This document shows, in pieces, positions 10,450-21,202 of a stretch of DNA of 64,000 bases; the first letter of the stretch is position 1, and every line of letters starts with the position of its first letter. A program made the translations under genes and the position numbers. This DNA is from Symbiodinium natans (Eukaryota > Sar > Dinophyceae > Suessiales > Symbiodiniaceae). The stretch spans positions 1-64,000 of the forward strand of contig CAJNDS010000252.1 in NCBI GenBank assembly GCA_905221605.1. The letters run 5' to 3'. The notes below the pieces were generated by a model, which made no database searches, was not told the origin of the DNA, and saw only the letters and a list, made by a program, of their open reading frames with translations.

Positions 10450-12189
10450 TCACCAGTCCAAAGCCTTCTTTCTTGCGGCAAGGACCCCGTCGCCGAAGAC
10501 GACCGGGCCATAGGCTGTCGGCAGGAAGCTTTTGCCCACGTAGTCGAAGTCCAGGGAGAAGCCGTGTGCCACGAGCCAGGTCCGCACCTCCCGGTGTATG
10601 AGCCGCCCGTGTGTACCAATGAAGAGGTGTTGCACCTTCCTTCAGAAAGGCCAGGGGGGCAGTGGTGAGTGAAGGATGGGTCTACCAAGTCTACGACGGC
10701 ACTCCTCCACTTTCTTCCACTCCTGCCCGCCCCGGAACTAAGTTCTGCGAAGTTTGCAGCCCAAGCATCGGTAACAGGATGCTCCGCTTTACCAGCTCCA
10801 GCTCTGCCTCCAAAGCCACACTTGTCCCGCCACCAAAGGCTAAGGCTACATGCTGTATGACGCAGTGACACGCTACAACCTGAGCATACTTCTCCGACCG
10901 GCCTCCTGGATGTCCACATGCACAAGGTCCACGGCCCCAAAAGACTGGATGAGGCTGTCCAGTAGTTGGGCAGTTGCAGCTGACTGGTAGAAAGTGACAT
11001 TGCAAAGCTCATATATACCATTGCGCTGGAGATTAGCGGCTGCCGACGCTGTGGGCACCAGAGACTCCTTAGATATCACCCCAAGCAGAAGGGTTTAGGG
11101 TTGTGGGTTTAGGGCACTTATAACCCCAATTCTAGTACTTATCAGAGACTCGATGAGGACAACATGGCAAGATCCGGTGTGGGGGAATCGGCGCCTGAAG
11201 GCTTTCGCAGCTTTCGGTGCCCAGTAGCCTATCCCGGAGCCCACCTCCACCACCACGAAGTTTGTGAAGCTGGTGGCGCTCGTGACTGCACGCAGCAGGG
11301 AGATGGTTTCGAAGTAGTCCTCTCCAGCGACGGGGCCCCAAGCCACACCCGCGCACTCGAGCATGCGCGTCATCTCGGGTTGGGTCTGGGGCAGTTGGCT
11401 CTCCAGGCCCTCCTGGCAATCCTGGTGGAGCCCAAGCCAGTCCGCGGCACCTGGACTTCCAAAATGCTTGAGGAGTCGTGGCGCGCAGTATCGTGCAGCA
11501 ATTTGCACTTTCAAGTGAGGCCATAAAGCTAACAAGAGAAAACATCTGCTCCTGGACCAGACTCCTCTAGTGCAAAAGTTTACGAAGGAAACTTCCAGTC
11601 CACGATAGTCCACGGCACTCTTTCGAACCCGCGGGGGCCTTCGTGGAATTCGCGGAATTCCTGTACTTCTCCAAGGGTCGCTGCCGTCACTGCCGCCTCC
11701 ACATGAGGGAGACCAGGCCTGGACAGGGCAGGGTTACATATCCAAGCATGAAGCAAGCGGCTACAGTACCTTGAGAACGTGTCCCCTTGCGAAGCTCTCT
11801 TTCCCTTCCTTCACCAGGGGGTGGTGGGAGAAGCAGCGGCGCGGCTCCCAGGGGTTGTAGACGGCGCACGTATATCCCAGCGCTCCGCACATGGCCGTGT
11901 GGTTCGCCAGGAGCCGCAGCAGCTTGGCCCCTTTATGCTGGAACTCCCAGCCTGAGCCGAGGTGTGAGTGCCGGTGATACGCAGCCCTCCACCAAGCTTT
12001 GTGCTGCCGATCCTGCTCTAGGTCCAGCACTCGTCGCTCAAGGGCATCCCGAACGGGGTACCGCTCATGCACGGCAGCCGTCGAGCATGTCGACGTCTCG
12101 TTGTTAGGCCCCAGAGACGTGACATCGACTACGTTGGCGAGGACAGCCATGGCTAACATGGCACGCGCGCACTTCGCCATGTTCACCAT
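10450..12189 (-). CDS. FkbM-like SAM-dependent methyltransferase, split gene
   Basis: The pieces lie in order on the minus strand. Exon 1 (12189 to about 11770) starts ATG just after a cluster of AGs and encodes a hydrophobic, signal-like N-terminus (MAKCARAMLAMAVLANVV). Exon 2 (about 11527 to 11152) holds TQPEMTRMLECAG, GEDYFETISLLRAV and the SAM-binding motif I VVEVGSGIGYW. Exon 3 (11067 to 10899) holds NVTFYQSAATAQLLDSL and GAVDLVHVDIQEA, the FkbM-type acidic motif. The last exon (10639 to 10450) holds LFIGTHGRLIHREVR and FGDGVLAA and ends in TGA. The exon 2-3 intron runs 11151-11068 and starts with GA. The phases of exons 3 and 4 do not match, so a short exon between 10898 and 10640 remains unplaced. 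The family moves a methyl group to sugar or small-molecule hydroxyls; the substrate here is unknown. Confidence 0.75.
11059..11151 (-). other. GA-AG intron flanked by a 9-bp direct repeat
   Basis: On the minus strand GAGTCTCTG is present at 11151-11143 and again at 11067-11059. Removing one copy plus the sequence between joins ...CVVLIESL to VPTASAAANLQ in frame. The splice points can be read as GA...AG. The intron interior contains two TTTAGGG-like telomeric motifs (about 11092-11117). Confidence 0.6.
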
Positions 12190-15100
12190 CTGAGGTTCGG
12201 AGCTCCTGGGCAAAAGCAAGAACTCCAAGCACAGACGCCGTACTTCGCTGGGCTCCACAAAGCGACCGCCCACGTCCAGGCGGCGCACGCGCCGAATGAG
12301 GTGCAATTCTTTATAACACGCGGCGGAGCTCAATGTCCAATCAGTCCAATCCCTCTCCGAGCAAGTGAAGCCGCCGCAGGCGGACTCCAACCAACGAGTG
12401 CGACCTGCGCAGTCAGGGCGCCCTCCAATCGCGAGCGGCGGCCTGGGCACAACTTTCATCAGCCAGCAAAGAAACACTCAAGAGAACGCTAGCTCTCTCT
12501 CTCTCTGGTTGCAAATGTTGCAACAACTGGAAGCAACAAGCGCGCATCTGCGCACCTGCAGCGCGCCTCTCCCTCTCGTCATCAGGGCACTCATCTGTTT
12601 GCGTCGTCTGCCACGTCGGCCAGGACTCACAGGGAAATGTTCACTGCAACAGACATTTGACCAACGCCTCGTCATTTGGCCCGCAAGATTTGTCCTCCAT
12701 TTGGCCCTTGCCACCATCGGCCAAAAGAAGCGCGAGGACCCGATGTCTATGCGCCACCATGATGCCTGCATCAGCCAACTGCAAGGTGCAGAACATATAA
12801 AAGCTCGGCAAATGCTCGACAAGTGCGGCATTCTGCCAGTACGTGTCTGCAAAACCACCTGTAAGATGCTTGTGATGCCAGTCCAAAGGTACGTCGGGGA
12901 GCCTGCGCAATGTCAAGCCCAGTCGACCTCCACAAGCGCCTCCACAAGCGCCCTCTCAATCCCAACTCACCGCTTCGAAGCTTCGCGTTTGGATCCTTTT
13001 CCATTTCAATCTTTCATTATCTTTTCGCACATTGCCAGCAATGTCGTCTACAATCTTCGCGCATGCCAGACCCTTTCGATGTTTCATGGTTCGATTATTC
13101 GGCACTCTTTGGCGAAAGCGAGTTCCAAACAACAACTTGCCATGTTTCGGCTGGGACTTGCACTGTCAAGGAGAGCCCGGAAACTGTCCTCCAACTTCAG
13201 GACACGCCCCCATGAGCGTATGTTCAAACGTTTTTTTCCGGAACACTTTAGGAGAATGGTACGATAATTCCCCCGTTGTTCGCCATGAAGCTGGCAGAAA
13301 GACTCAAGGCAAGACATTGCCTTTTTTAATGCCTCGGCTTTCCGACGCTGGCCTTGAACTGTTGCTACATGGCAACGGCAAGCGTCCTACTTGCGTCTGC
13401 TTCTGGATGGAAGCAGAAAACCCTAAACCCCCTGAGCCCAAGCCGCCTGGAAAACCGGCGGGATGGACAATTGGCCGAACTTCTATCACTGACAACGCAG
13501 AGGCAACACGGCATCGTAAAGGAGAAGCACCTCTCAAAAGCCTAGCAGGGTTACCAAATTGCACAAGTAGCTGGACAAGAATCTTTGAGAAAATCTGCTG
13601 CGACTGCTTAGAAAGATTGCGTTAGATTTCTCAAAGAAAATCATGATCTGGAAGAAGCGGTGGCTGCCAAGGCAAAACGCTGTGCCGGAACCCATGCAAA
13701 CATGAGCAGCAACGGCCTTGACGAAGATCATCGCCGCCGGCGCGAACTTGCCGACTCATTTACAAAGCACACGATCAAGCACTTCGACCTATGTTTTTGC
13801 TACAGGGGTCAGTCGATACAGGCGTGGGTAACATTGGGGGGGTGGGGAGGGGGCTCGTCAGATGAGGTTGAAGCTTCGGGGACTCGCACAATGGTCGCGC
13901 GGTAGGTCAAGCTACACTTTGCGAACTCAATGTTGCGTCAGCACAGATTTGCTCTTGATATTTCGTAATTTGCGCCACAAAGGTCTCCAGAGCGTCTGGG
14001 AGCCAGAATTGCTTTCGGCGTGCGGAGCTTGATGGCCTAAGCACCACTTCCGCGCCCCCGGCATGTCTTCGGAGCGCTGCTCTGCTTATCTACCTTTTTT
14101 GCTCATTGCCCCGGACCTTGTCTGGAGGCATGCGGACAGTCATCCCGTGTGATTGGTTTGAACACACACCAGACATTTTCACAAAGAAGCCCCTCGAAGC
14201 TTTGGTATAGCTCTAGACTCAAGTGGGCTTCGGTTCGCAAGCCTTCAACACGACTGCTGCTTCAATGCCCATCACAGCACTGCACACACACTCAAAAACA
14301 TGGCCAAGTTGGCTGGAGAGATGCTGAGGTGCTTCAAGCGCGGGAAGCTGAAGACTGTTCGCAGAGGCTGAAGACTGTCATGCTTCAAGTGAAGTCACAT
14401 GTTATTTTCCGTTCGCCTCATGCCCAAAACCCACACCCTGATCTGGGACTCAACACGACCTCCCAGCCCTTGGTCATAGTCTCCCCGCATTCAAAGGGTA
14501 GACATCCTTCCACCTCTTCCGGGAGCCACAAGAAGAAGCACTAAAGGTCTTTGTGGTTCTGCTGCAATGGCCCCTGGATTGCTGTCTACAGTTGTGCATT
14601 TGCAAATTTTCTGCACAGCATGCTGGAACCACAACTTGAAGCTCAGTCTGGCTTGTGAGAAGAGAATTAAATCAATGCATCTGTAAACGAAACTTGCAAG
14701 TGCACGAAATGCAGAAATTTAATGAACGAATTTTAACGAGTATGAAGATGGGAGAAAATTAATATTACCGTAAAGGCCCGTTCATACCTCCAAACAGAGG
14801 CAACGGAAAAAGCTAATGAGGGCCTTACTTTCATATACTTTAGTGGGCCCCTTCACTCATTAACTTACTATATCGGCTCAATCATCGAATACTAATAGAA
14901 AGACCCGCAAGGTTTTTTAAACAGAAGACATGAAAACTACCTCCACGTTCATAGAATTATTAATACCATCTTGTCCTTGTTGGCTCGTAGCACAGTAGAA
15001 TTAGAATCAGCAAAAGGTGATGATGGTGTACAACCAAAGTTGGAACGGGCGTAATCATGACTAGTGTCTTCCTAAACCCGCATGCCGCAGGCCAACACAT

Positions 15101-16621
15101 GAATGAGCCCTACAAACGCCCTGTAAACACCCTAGTTTGTTTTCTGTGAAGGGCCGTTTTGTACAGCATTGAAACGCCCATACAAATAGTAATCGTACAG
15201 AAAGGTTTACACACACCAGCTGCCATTTCCGAAAACGTCGGTGGCGAAGACCCCCTATCGCTCCTCCCTGACTGCATCTTCACACTAACGTGGCGGCATA
15301 CACGGACTGAAGGCTAGGGAAGCCTGGTAGCATCCCAATGAAAGAGTAATGCAGCTGCAACGGCCCGTATGGGTTGAAGCATGCACGCAAACAAGTCAAA
15401 CCCAAGTCCCCGCATCGTAGCTGAGCGCTGCTGCCCTCCGTCAACACCTACCAGAAGCGACCCAACATGCTTTTGCAAGCTTTAGCCGCGAGTCTCTGGC
15501 CTGACCATTGTTTTCAGCAAAGGACGGAACATCAGCGCGGGGCAGGTTTTCAGCACCTGCGGTTCTGAAGTTGCAAGAGGTGGTGGAATAGACAAACTAT
15601 TCAAGACATGTTGCCCACGCCAACAGGCACTAGCTCAGGGCTGGAAAGAGAATCGCTATAAACTGGTGTAGGTGCGCAAGTTGTAGTCTTGGTGATAGTA
15701 TCCGTATCAACAGGTCGGGTCCAGGAGCCAATCCTTTCCCAACAAAAAGCCACCCTTGTATCGCGAATACAAGAGGATACTCGGGCTTGCAAGACCCGAG
15801 GGGTGTATAAGCGTTTTGACCAATATCGCCTAGGTTTGCCTTATGGCGTCTATCAGTCTCCACCTTATACTCTCTGCCTCCTCCTCCTCCCCTGGCGCCA
15901 AGGTTTCCCTTATGGCTTACCAGTATCAGAAGAGCACGGAGCGAAGTTAGGGGACTGTACAGCAAGGGGCAAAAGGTTCTTTTCTGCACAAAGGCTCAAA
16001 GAGTACTCTTGAGCAGGAAGCGCTGCGGGGCGGCGCCATGCATTCGTTCATTTCATCAAACACTCTGTACATGTCTGACTTGCATGCACAAGGCTATGCC
16101 CTTACATTAACAGTATCATCAATCTTCCCTCCATATCAGGCATACAGCGTCCGCGGCCACGATGACGGAGTGACGGAGTATTATCCAAGCTTCTCGTTGA
16201 CCTCGACGTTCCATCCATATTACTCCACTCCGTCCTCCCTGCCAAGCCGTACTAGTTTAGGGACATAACCTGAAATACTTTACCCTCAGACCATACATGT
16301 AATGGCTAATACTCGATGCGCCAAACACCCCCCGTTATGGGAGCGTCTAGCGTACATCAAAAGCGTTGAATTATGCGAAGTTCGTGGTTCGCTTGCAGCC
16401 CAAACATCACAAAGCGTGGGGCAAATATCATGAGGTCCCAGCTTCTTCGGAGCCATGCAGATCCACCTCCACCCCCAATTAAGGGATCTCGAGATATGCT
16501 GGCCCGGGAAGCAACACGGCCTCCACGAACCAACCCATTCAACGCATTTGCGCGATCATCCACGTATGCTTGGACGCCGGCCTTGCGTTAAATGGCATAA
16601 CTTGTCAATTTCTGTAACAGT
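12190..16621. other. Stretch without recognisable genes
   Basis: A 300-residue plus-strand frame (12365-13267) runs antisense to the 5' flank of the methyltransferase gene and has no recognisable domain. From about 14580 to 15200 the sequence becomes markedly AT-rich, with many stops in all frames. A CT-rich patch (12494-12506) is minor. Nothing else could be assigned. Confidence 0.4.
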
Positions 16622-16892
16622 CTCTCACAAAAGTTGGGGTTTTGTATGAAAGAATAGGAACTCAATTTGCTTGAGATTTATTCCTCATGATTGGAATAAG
16701 CTTCATCGAAAAGGTCTATCTTGTGAGATCACGAAAATAATTTCATCTTCTATGTACACATGTGAAACCTAATCCCATATATGTGTTAAAGATTCATCCA
16801 GTTACACTGACGCGCTTTTTCTTCAGTCGTGGGGCAAGCATGCACAGGATGCGATCAGGTTTCGCGATTTCCTGCTCTCCCGAAATGCCCCC
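16622..16892 (-). repeat. Split direct repeat B2 (right terminus in the sense orientation)
   Basis: This 271-bp stretch matches 17176-17446 base for base by eye. Both start CTCTCACAAAAG on the plus strand and end in a C-run, where they diverge (seven Cs here, five in the other copy). Confidence 0.95.
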
Positions 16893-16925
16893 CCATACCC
16901 AAGATTGATACGGGTGGGTGGGAGG

Positions 16926-17175
16926 GACAAAAATTTTCTCTCAGCCCGAGCTCGAGCAGCTGTGAACATGAACGGGCCAACTGTGGATTCAAGCATGCAG
17001 CAAGTCACATGGCTAAAAATAACGTTCATGATGCTGAGGAAAATTCGTTTAAAACTCGAAACACTTTCCGCAACTCAAAAAGGTCGCAAAAAGGATTATT
17101 AAAAACCCCGTGCTCGAAGGAAGAGCACTACAACTTTAGTTTGAGAGAGAAATGTCAGGCGAGCTGAAATTTTCC
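16926..17175 (-). repeat. Split direct repeat A2 (internal)
   Basis: This 250-bp stretch matches 25478-25727 except for one T/C difference in CTAAAAAT/CAACG. It directly abuts B1 at 17175/17176. Confidence 0.95.
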
Positions 17176-17446
17176 CTCTCACAAAAGTTGGGGTTTTGTA
17201 TGAAAGAATAGGAACTCAATTTGCTTGAGATTTATTCCTCATGATTGGAATAAGCTTCATCGAAAAGGTCTATCTTGTGAGATCACGAAAATAATTTCAT
17301 CTTCTATGTACACATGTGAAACCTAATCCCATATATGTGTTAAAGATTCATCCAGTTACACTGACGCGCTTTTTCTTCAGTCGTGGGGCAAGCATGCACA
17401 GGATGCGATCAGGTTTCGCGATTTCCTGCTCTCCCGAAATGCCCCC
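17176..17446 (-). repeat. Split direct repeat B1 (internal)
   Basis: Internal copy of B2, beginning 15 bp beyond the stop end of the Pol ORF. Together with A2 it forms the internal complementary junction used to restore the ends from a circular intermediate in this class of element (established for PAT/Ngaro; inferred here). Confidence 0.95.
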
Positions 17447-17461
17447 TTTTTAAGAGAGCTA

Positions 17462-20400
17462 TCAGGTAGTTTCGAATGCTTGCCGAATCCATGGAAAAGA
17501 CTGACATGCGACAGCTCCTGAAATCTTCAGAGCCTCCTCAGGCTTTCCCCGAGAAGGCCCATCAGCGATGTTCGAGTAACTCGGCACACGACATATCCAG
17601 GTATGACTTGGATCGGCATCCTCAGCAGCGGCGAAGCTTCTGATCAAGGTGTCCATCGTGTGGGACTTCGAACGGCCTTTAATGAGCCCGAATCGACAAC
17701 CTTCATTGTCTGTCCAAATGATCACTCGACGTCCCGAAAGGCGATGGGCCAAGTGTATCCGCATGGCCACGACAGCGTAGGTTTCGATTTGTCCAATCAA
17801 GTGGTCACCGTCGGTCTGTAGGAGCGACTCTACCATGTCCTTCGGCATCTCGCCTCCAAAGACCTCTGCCGAACCATCGTGCGCGTCGAAAAGCACAGCC
17901 CCAACTCCGGCTACACCTTTTTCCCAGCTGCCATCTGTAAAGAGATGCACCGGAGAACTCGGCATATCTGCTTTGAGCTGTAGGGGCCTCGACGACTCCA
18001 GTGCAGTTATAGCGCGTTGACATAGCAGTCTAACCGCAACAGGAGAAGGGTGATGTCCATGATGCACTATGGCGTTCAAGTCTTCACAAACATAACGCAA
18101 AGTCCGGCCCCCGAAGAACCCAGCTGCGTACCGCAAGAGGCCCAGCAGGACTTGGCCCTCGTGGCGGCTAAGGACTGCTGACTGCTTGATCTCACGAAGG
18201 CGCTCAAGGAGTCGGTCAACCCGGCCAAGCTTGTTAGCCACTGTCAAGGTTCCCGAAGATATGCAAGAGATGTCGAGATGCAAGCCCAGCACGTCAAAGG
18301 ACTTCGCAAAGGGGAGGCCTTTGTGACCCTCTCCAATTTCGGCATGTTTCCAACCAAGCAAGTGCAAAAACTTCGTGCATAGGAGGCCCACCTGTTCAGC
18401 ATCTTCCGAAGGCACAAGGATTGGATAGTCGTCGAAGAAGTTTGCATGAGGGATCTCCAGCACGACGTTCAGTAAGAAGCTCAAGGCCCGAGCTATTCTT
18501 AAGAAGGCATAGACTGAAGCAGAGGCCCCAAAAACCAATGCTGAAGAAATGAAAAAGATTGGGCGGCCATCGGCATCACGCAGAAGCAGAACGCACAAGC
18601 TCCGATGTTGCTCACAGACTGCCATCTGTTTGTAAGCACCACTTAGATCAAGGCATCGGCCACTCCACTCTCTGGGAACGACTCCCGGCTTTCCCATCAC
18701 GCGCTTTGCGATTTCCATGGCCAAAGAGATGCAGAAGTCGCCGTCCTGCAACTGTAGCTTCATGGTGCTGGTGAAAGTGCAGTTCAAGTCGGAATCGCAG
18801 GCATCGTCAATCGGTCTCAGTTTGCCTCCTTGTCGAACGCCAAACCTTCGCATCAAACTCCAATCTGTTCTCCCCAGATGCTCAGAAACTTCCGTTTCAC
18901 TGCTGAAAGGCCCCTGAAGCCATCCAGCCTTCGCTTCGTCCATGGTCACCTTCAGCAGATCGCGTTCTAGCTCGGGATCGGAAGCACGATTTTCCAAAAG
19001 TAGCGCTGCCCGTTTCAAGGGAGCGACTTGACGGAGCTCCGCTTCGGTCGACGTGGCAGGTTTCACTTTGACATCAAAGGCAGCAGGGCATTCGGACACA
19101 CCCGACAACTTCACCCCCGACTTCAAAAGCTCGATTGCCTCCATGTCATCGAAATTGCGCTGTCGCAGCAAAGACTCCAGAAGTAGGATCCTCTTGCCTT
19201 GCATCACGGTCTGCATCCACGATGGCATCGCTGAGTGAAGTTTGCTTTCGTCTTGTTCCAACTTTTTGGAAAGGATCTCTGCTTTCATCAGTGCAAGTTT
19301 TCGACGAAGAAAGAGGGCTCGGCGATCAGCTACCATGTTGGCCTCAAGAGAAGCTTTCAGCTCCTTTGGGAGTTTGTTCTCGGAGTCAAGAGGGTGGCAC
19401 ACTTTCTTGGCAGCCTGGAACCATTCACAAGGATCCCTGTAGAAACCAACCTGGCAATCCTCACCCCTATCCAAACCAAGCCCCTCGCTGTCTGGGGAAG
19501 TCTCAGGAAGAGCCTCGGCGACCTCCCCCGAATCACCCCCTTGCACGGGAGGCGCGCCGAGGACCTTGCAACCGGATGAGGGAATTTTGCCGCGGGGCAT
19601 GATGCGCACGAATTTATATTCGGAAACCAAGGGCTTATGCTTACGGGTTTGGCGTCCCACCGCGGAGAGAGACTGCAAGCGCGGGTCGGGGGCCTCGGGC
19701 TGGCCTGGGGAGACATTGCAAGCAGAAGCAAAGCATGCGGCCCAGCGAGCAGCCAACACAACAGGATACTGGGCCTCGAGATGAGTGGACCACACCCAAC
19801 CGCCAGCACGCCAGCTGACGCCCCAAGGTTCGTGCACATGACGGCCGCTGCAGCGGGCACGAAGGCTGCCAAAGGCGGCCCGGTTGCTGAGGAGCTTGGT
19901 GGACTTGGGACGAGCGCCACCGTGCTCACAAGCGTCGAAGATGATCTCATGCAAGTCACTGAACCAACGGCGGACCTTGGGCGAAGCGTGCATTCGGACC
20001 TTCAAGGCCAGCACACTCCAGAACCACGAATTCGTGGGGTTTTCAAGAGTGAAGACACAGTCGTGTTCAGCGCACCAAAGCAGGACATGAAAGACCAAGT
20101 CATAAAGACGATTGGCAGCGGCGAGGCGCAAACCATCAGGGCTGGCGGGGTCAATGTGAGGCAAGTTGAGGGGAAAGTCGGCGCTCCGAAGCGGCCGAGG
20201 GTCACGGAGGCCGAGGGCGCGTAACTTGGCCGGCAAGGGCCGCTCACGGGCCCGAGACGATGTGCCACAAGGGGGGCCTAGATGCACCGCGGCAGGCTTT
20301 TTGTCATGCAGCAAACGAAACAAGGCATCGCGGCCCATATCGGAAGCAAGGTCAAGGCGAACCGTGGGAACTTGAGGACGCCGGGGACAGTTGTCAACAG

Positions 20401-21199
20401 CAACGGCCGTGAACCCGAGCCTCTGGGCGGCTCGAGCCAGGGTCGCGGACCCGGAGAAGACCTCGAGAAAGAGTTTGGGCGGGCCAGGGGTGGGCAAGGC
20501 GGATGAGGAGGGCAGGCGGAAGCCAATGTCACCCAGCCAGTCACGGTCGGCAAGGGGAAGCTTGGGACTATCCCGGGGGGTGAAGGCAATCAGCACAACC
20601 CTGCGGCCTTCCCAAGGCAAAACAGCATGGCGGTCCACGGCGGCATGAAGCAAGACTGGTCCGGCGGATACATCATGCAGACGCCCCCAAAAAGTGCCAG
20701 AAGCGTCTTCAAAGCGGTCAGCCACTCCTTCGCATTCTTCCCAGATGTGGCCTTTGCGAAATCGGGTCAAGGGGATGACAAGGTTCCAGGAGGAGCGGTC
20801 ATTGTTGCAGTCCACATGGAGTGGGCTGTGAACATCATCGAGCAAGACCAGGCTGGAAAAGGTGTGGTGAGGATTCACTTGGTGAACATAACGGCAAAAG
20901 AGAGCGGAGCTCTTTGGAAAAGACTTAGTATCTGTACGAATTCCGATCTGGGACCCGAACACCCAGGCACCGCAACCAAAGCTTCGGTGATGGAAGGCAT
21001 CTCGTTTAGATGGATTCCTGGGCAAGAGGTCGAAAACTCGCAAAACATCAAAGGCTTCCAAGGTTGGCTTTCGAAGAAGTTGCTCGGCAAGGGCTTCGGG
21101 ACCTAAGCCAACAGAGTTCGCCTCAAAAGGCACGGGCGTGACACAATGCGGGGAGAGCGGCGCAGGCTCCGGGGGAAGATCGGAGCCCCCCGCCCGGAG
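17462..21199 (-). CDS. Pol of the YR retrotransposon: 2OG-oxygenase-like, DNA-methyltransferase-like, RT, RNase H
   Basis: Open from directly after the Gag TGA to 17462; residues counted from 21133 (GTG). About 90-190: SPLHVD (H106-x-D108), NLVIPL, KGHIWEE, then H169 and R177/R178 in HAVLPWEGRRVVLIAFTPR, the ligand pattern of 2OG-Fe(II) oxygenases. 220-400: LFLEVFSGSATLARA (SAM motif I), VHLGPPCGTSSRARE with Pro-Cys at 288-289, then ENPTNSWFW, a C5-DNA-methyltransferase-like layout. RT: KLRPIDDA, CLDLSGAYKQM and FFDDYPIL (about 898). RNase H: FTDGSW (about 1063), IETYAVVA, WTDNEG and NIADGPSR, completing D-E-D-D. DIRS elements can carry a methyltransferase after RNase H; here it is N-terminal. 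Whether either modifying domain is active cannot be told from sequence. No internal stop. Confidence 0.9.
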   Translation of the reverse strand, partial: LRAGGSDLPPEPAPLSPHCVTPVPFEANSVGLGPEALAEQLLRKPTLEAFDVLRVFDLLPRNPSKRDAFHHRSFGCGAWVFGSQIGIRTDTKSFPKSSALFCRYVHQVNPHHTFSSLVLLDDVHSPLHVDCNNDRSSWNLVIPLTRFRKGHIWEECEGVADRFEDASGTFWGRLHDVSAGPVLLHAAVDRHAVLPWEGRRVVLIAFTPRDSPKLPLADRDWLGDIGFRLPSSSALPTPGPPKLFLEVFSGSATLARAAQRLGFTAVAVDNCPRRPQVPTVRLDLASDMGRDALFRLLHDKKPAAVHLGPPCGTSSRARERPLPAKLRALGLRDPRPLRSADFPLNLPHIDPASPDGLRLAAANRLYDLVFHVLLWCAEHDCVFTLENPTNSWFWSVLALKVRMHASPKVRRWFSDLHEIIFDACEHGGARPKSTKLLSNRAAFGSLRARCSGRHVHEPWGVSWRAGGWVWSTHLEAQYPVVLAARWAACFASACNVSPGQPEAPDPRLQSLSAVGRQTRKHKPLVSEYKFVRIMPRGKIPSSGCKVLGAPPVQGGDSGEVAEALPETSPDSEGLGLDRGEDCQVGFYRDPCEWFQAAKKVCHPLDSENKLPKELKASLEANMVADRRALFLRRKLALMKAEILSKKLEQDESKLHSAMPSWMQTVMQGKRILLLESLLRQRNFDDMEAIELLKSGVKLSGVSECPAAFDVKVKPATSTEAELRQVAPLKRAALLLENRASDPELERDLLKVTMDEAKAGWLQGPFSSETEVSEHLGRTDWSLMRRFGVRQGGKLRPIDDACDSDLNCTFTSTMKLQLQDGDFCISLAMEIAKRVMGKPGVVPREWSGRCLDLSGAYKQMAVCEQHRSLCVLLLRDADGRPIFFISSALVFGASASVYAFLRIARALSFLLNVVLEIPHANFFDDYPILVPSEDAEQVGLLCTKFLHLLGWKHAEIGEGHKGLPFAKSFDVLGLHLDISCISSGTLTVANKLGRVDRLLERLREIKQSAVLSRHEGQVLLGLLRYAAGFFGGRTLRYVCEDLNAIVHHGHHPSPVAVRLLCQRAITALESSRPLQLKADMPSSPVHLFTDGSWEKGVAGVGAVLFDAHDGSAEVFGGEMPKDMVESLLQTDGDHLIGQIETYAVVAMRIHLAHRLSGRRVIIWTDNEGCRFGLIKGRSKSHTMDTLIRSFAAAEDADPSHTWICRVPSYSNIADGPSRGKPEEALKISGAVACQSFPWIRQAFETT

Positions 21200-21202
21200 T
21201 CA
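21200..21202 (-). promoter_or_regulatory. In-frame TGA separating Gag and Pol, candidate readthrough site
   Basis: The Gag start (22411) and the Pol frame are in register (offset divisible by three). The only interruption is this TGA. The 22 codons after it are open, and the first ATG-like start in Pol comes late (the annotated codon at 21133 is GTG). The context TGA-CTC begins with C, the leakiest base after UGA in eukaryotes. Confidence 0.6.

Noticed and set aside
11092..11117. TTTAGGG words suggesting telomeric sequence
   Set aside because: Only two imperfect units, inside an intron; too few for an interstitial telomere.
12365..13267. 300-residue plus-strand frame
   Set aside because: No domain, no splice-bounded conservation, and it runs antisense to the flank of the FkbM-like gene; length alone is weak evidence in GC-rich DNA.
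19637..21106. Plus-strand frames of 195 and 159 residues inside the YR Pol gene
   Set aside because: Antisense to a well-supported RT-RNase H/methyltransferase ORF; composition follows from codon bias of the real gene.
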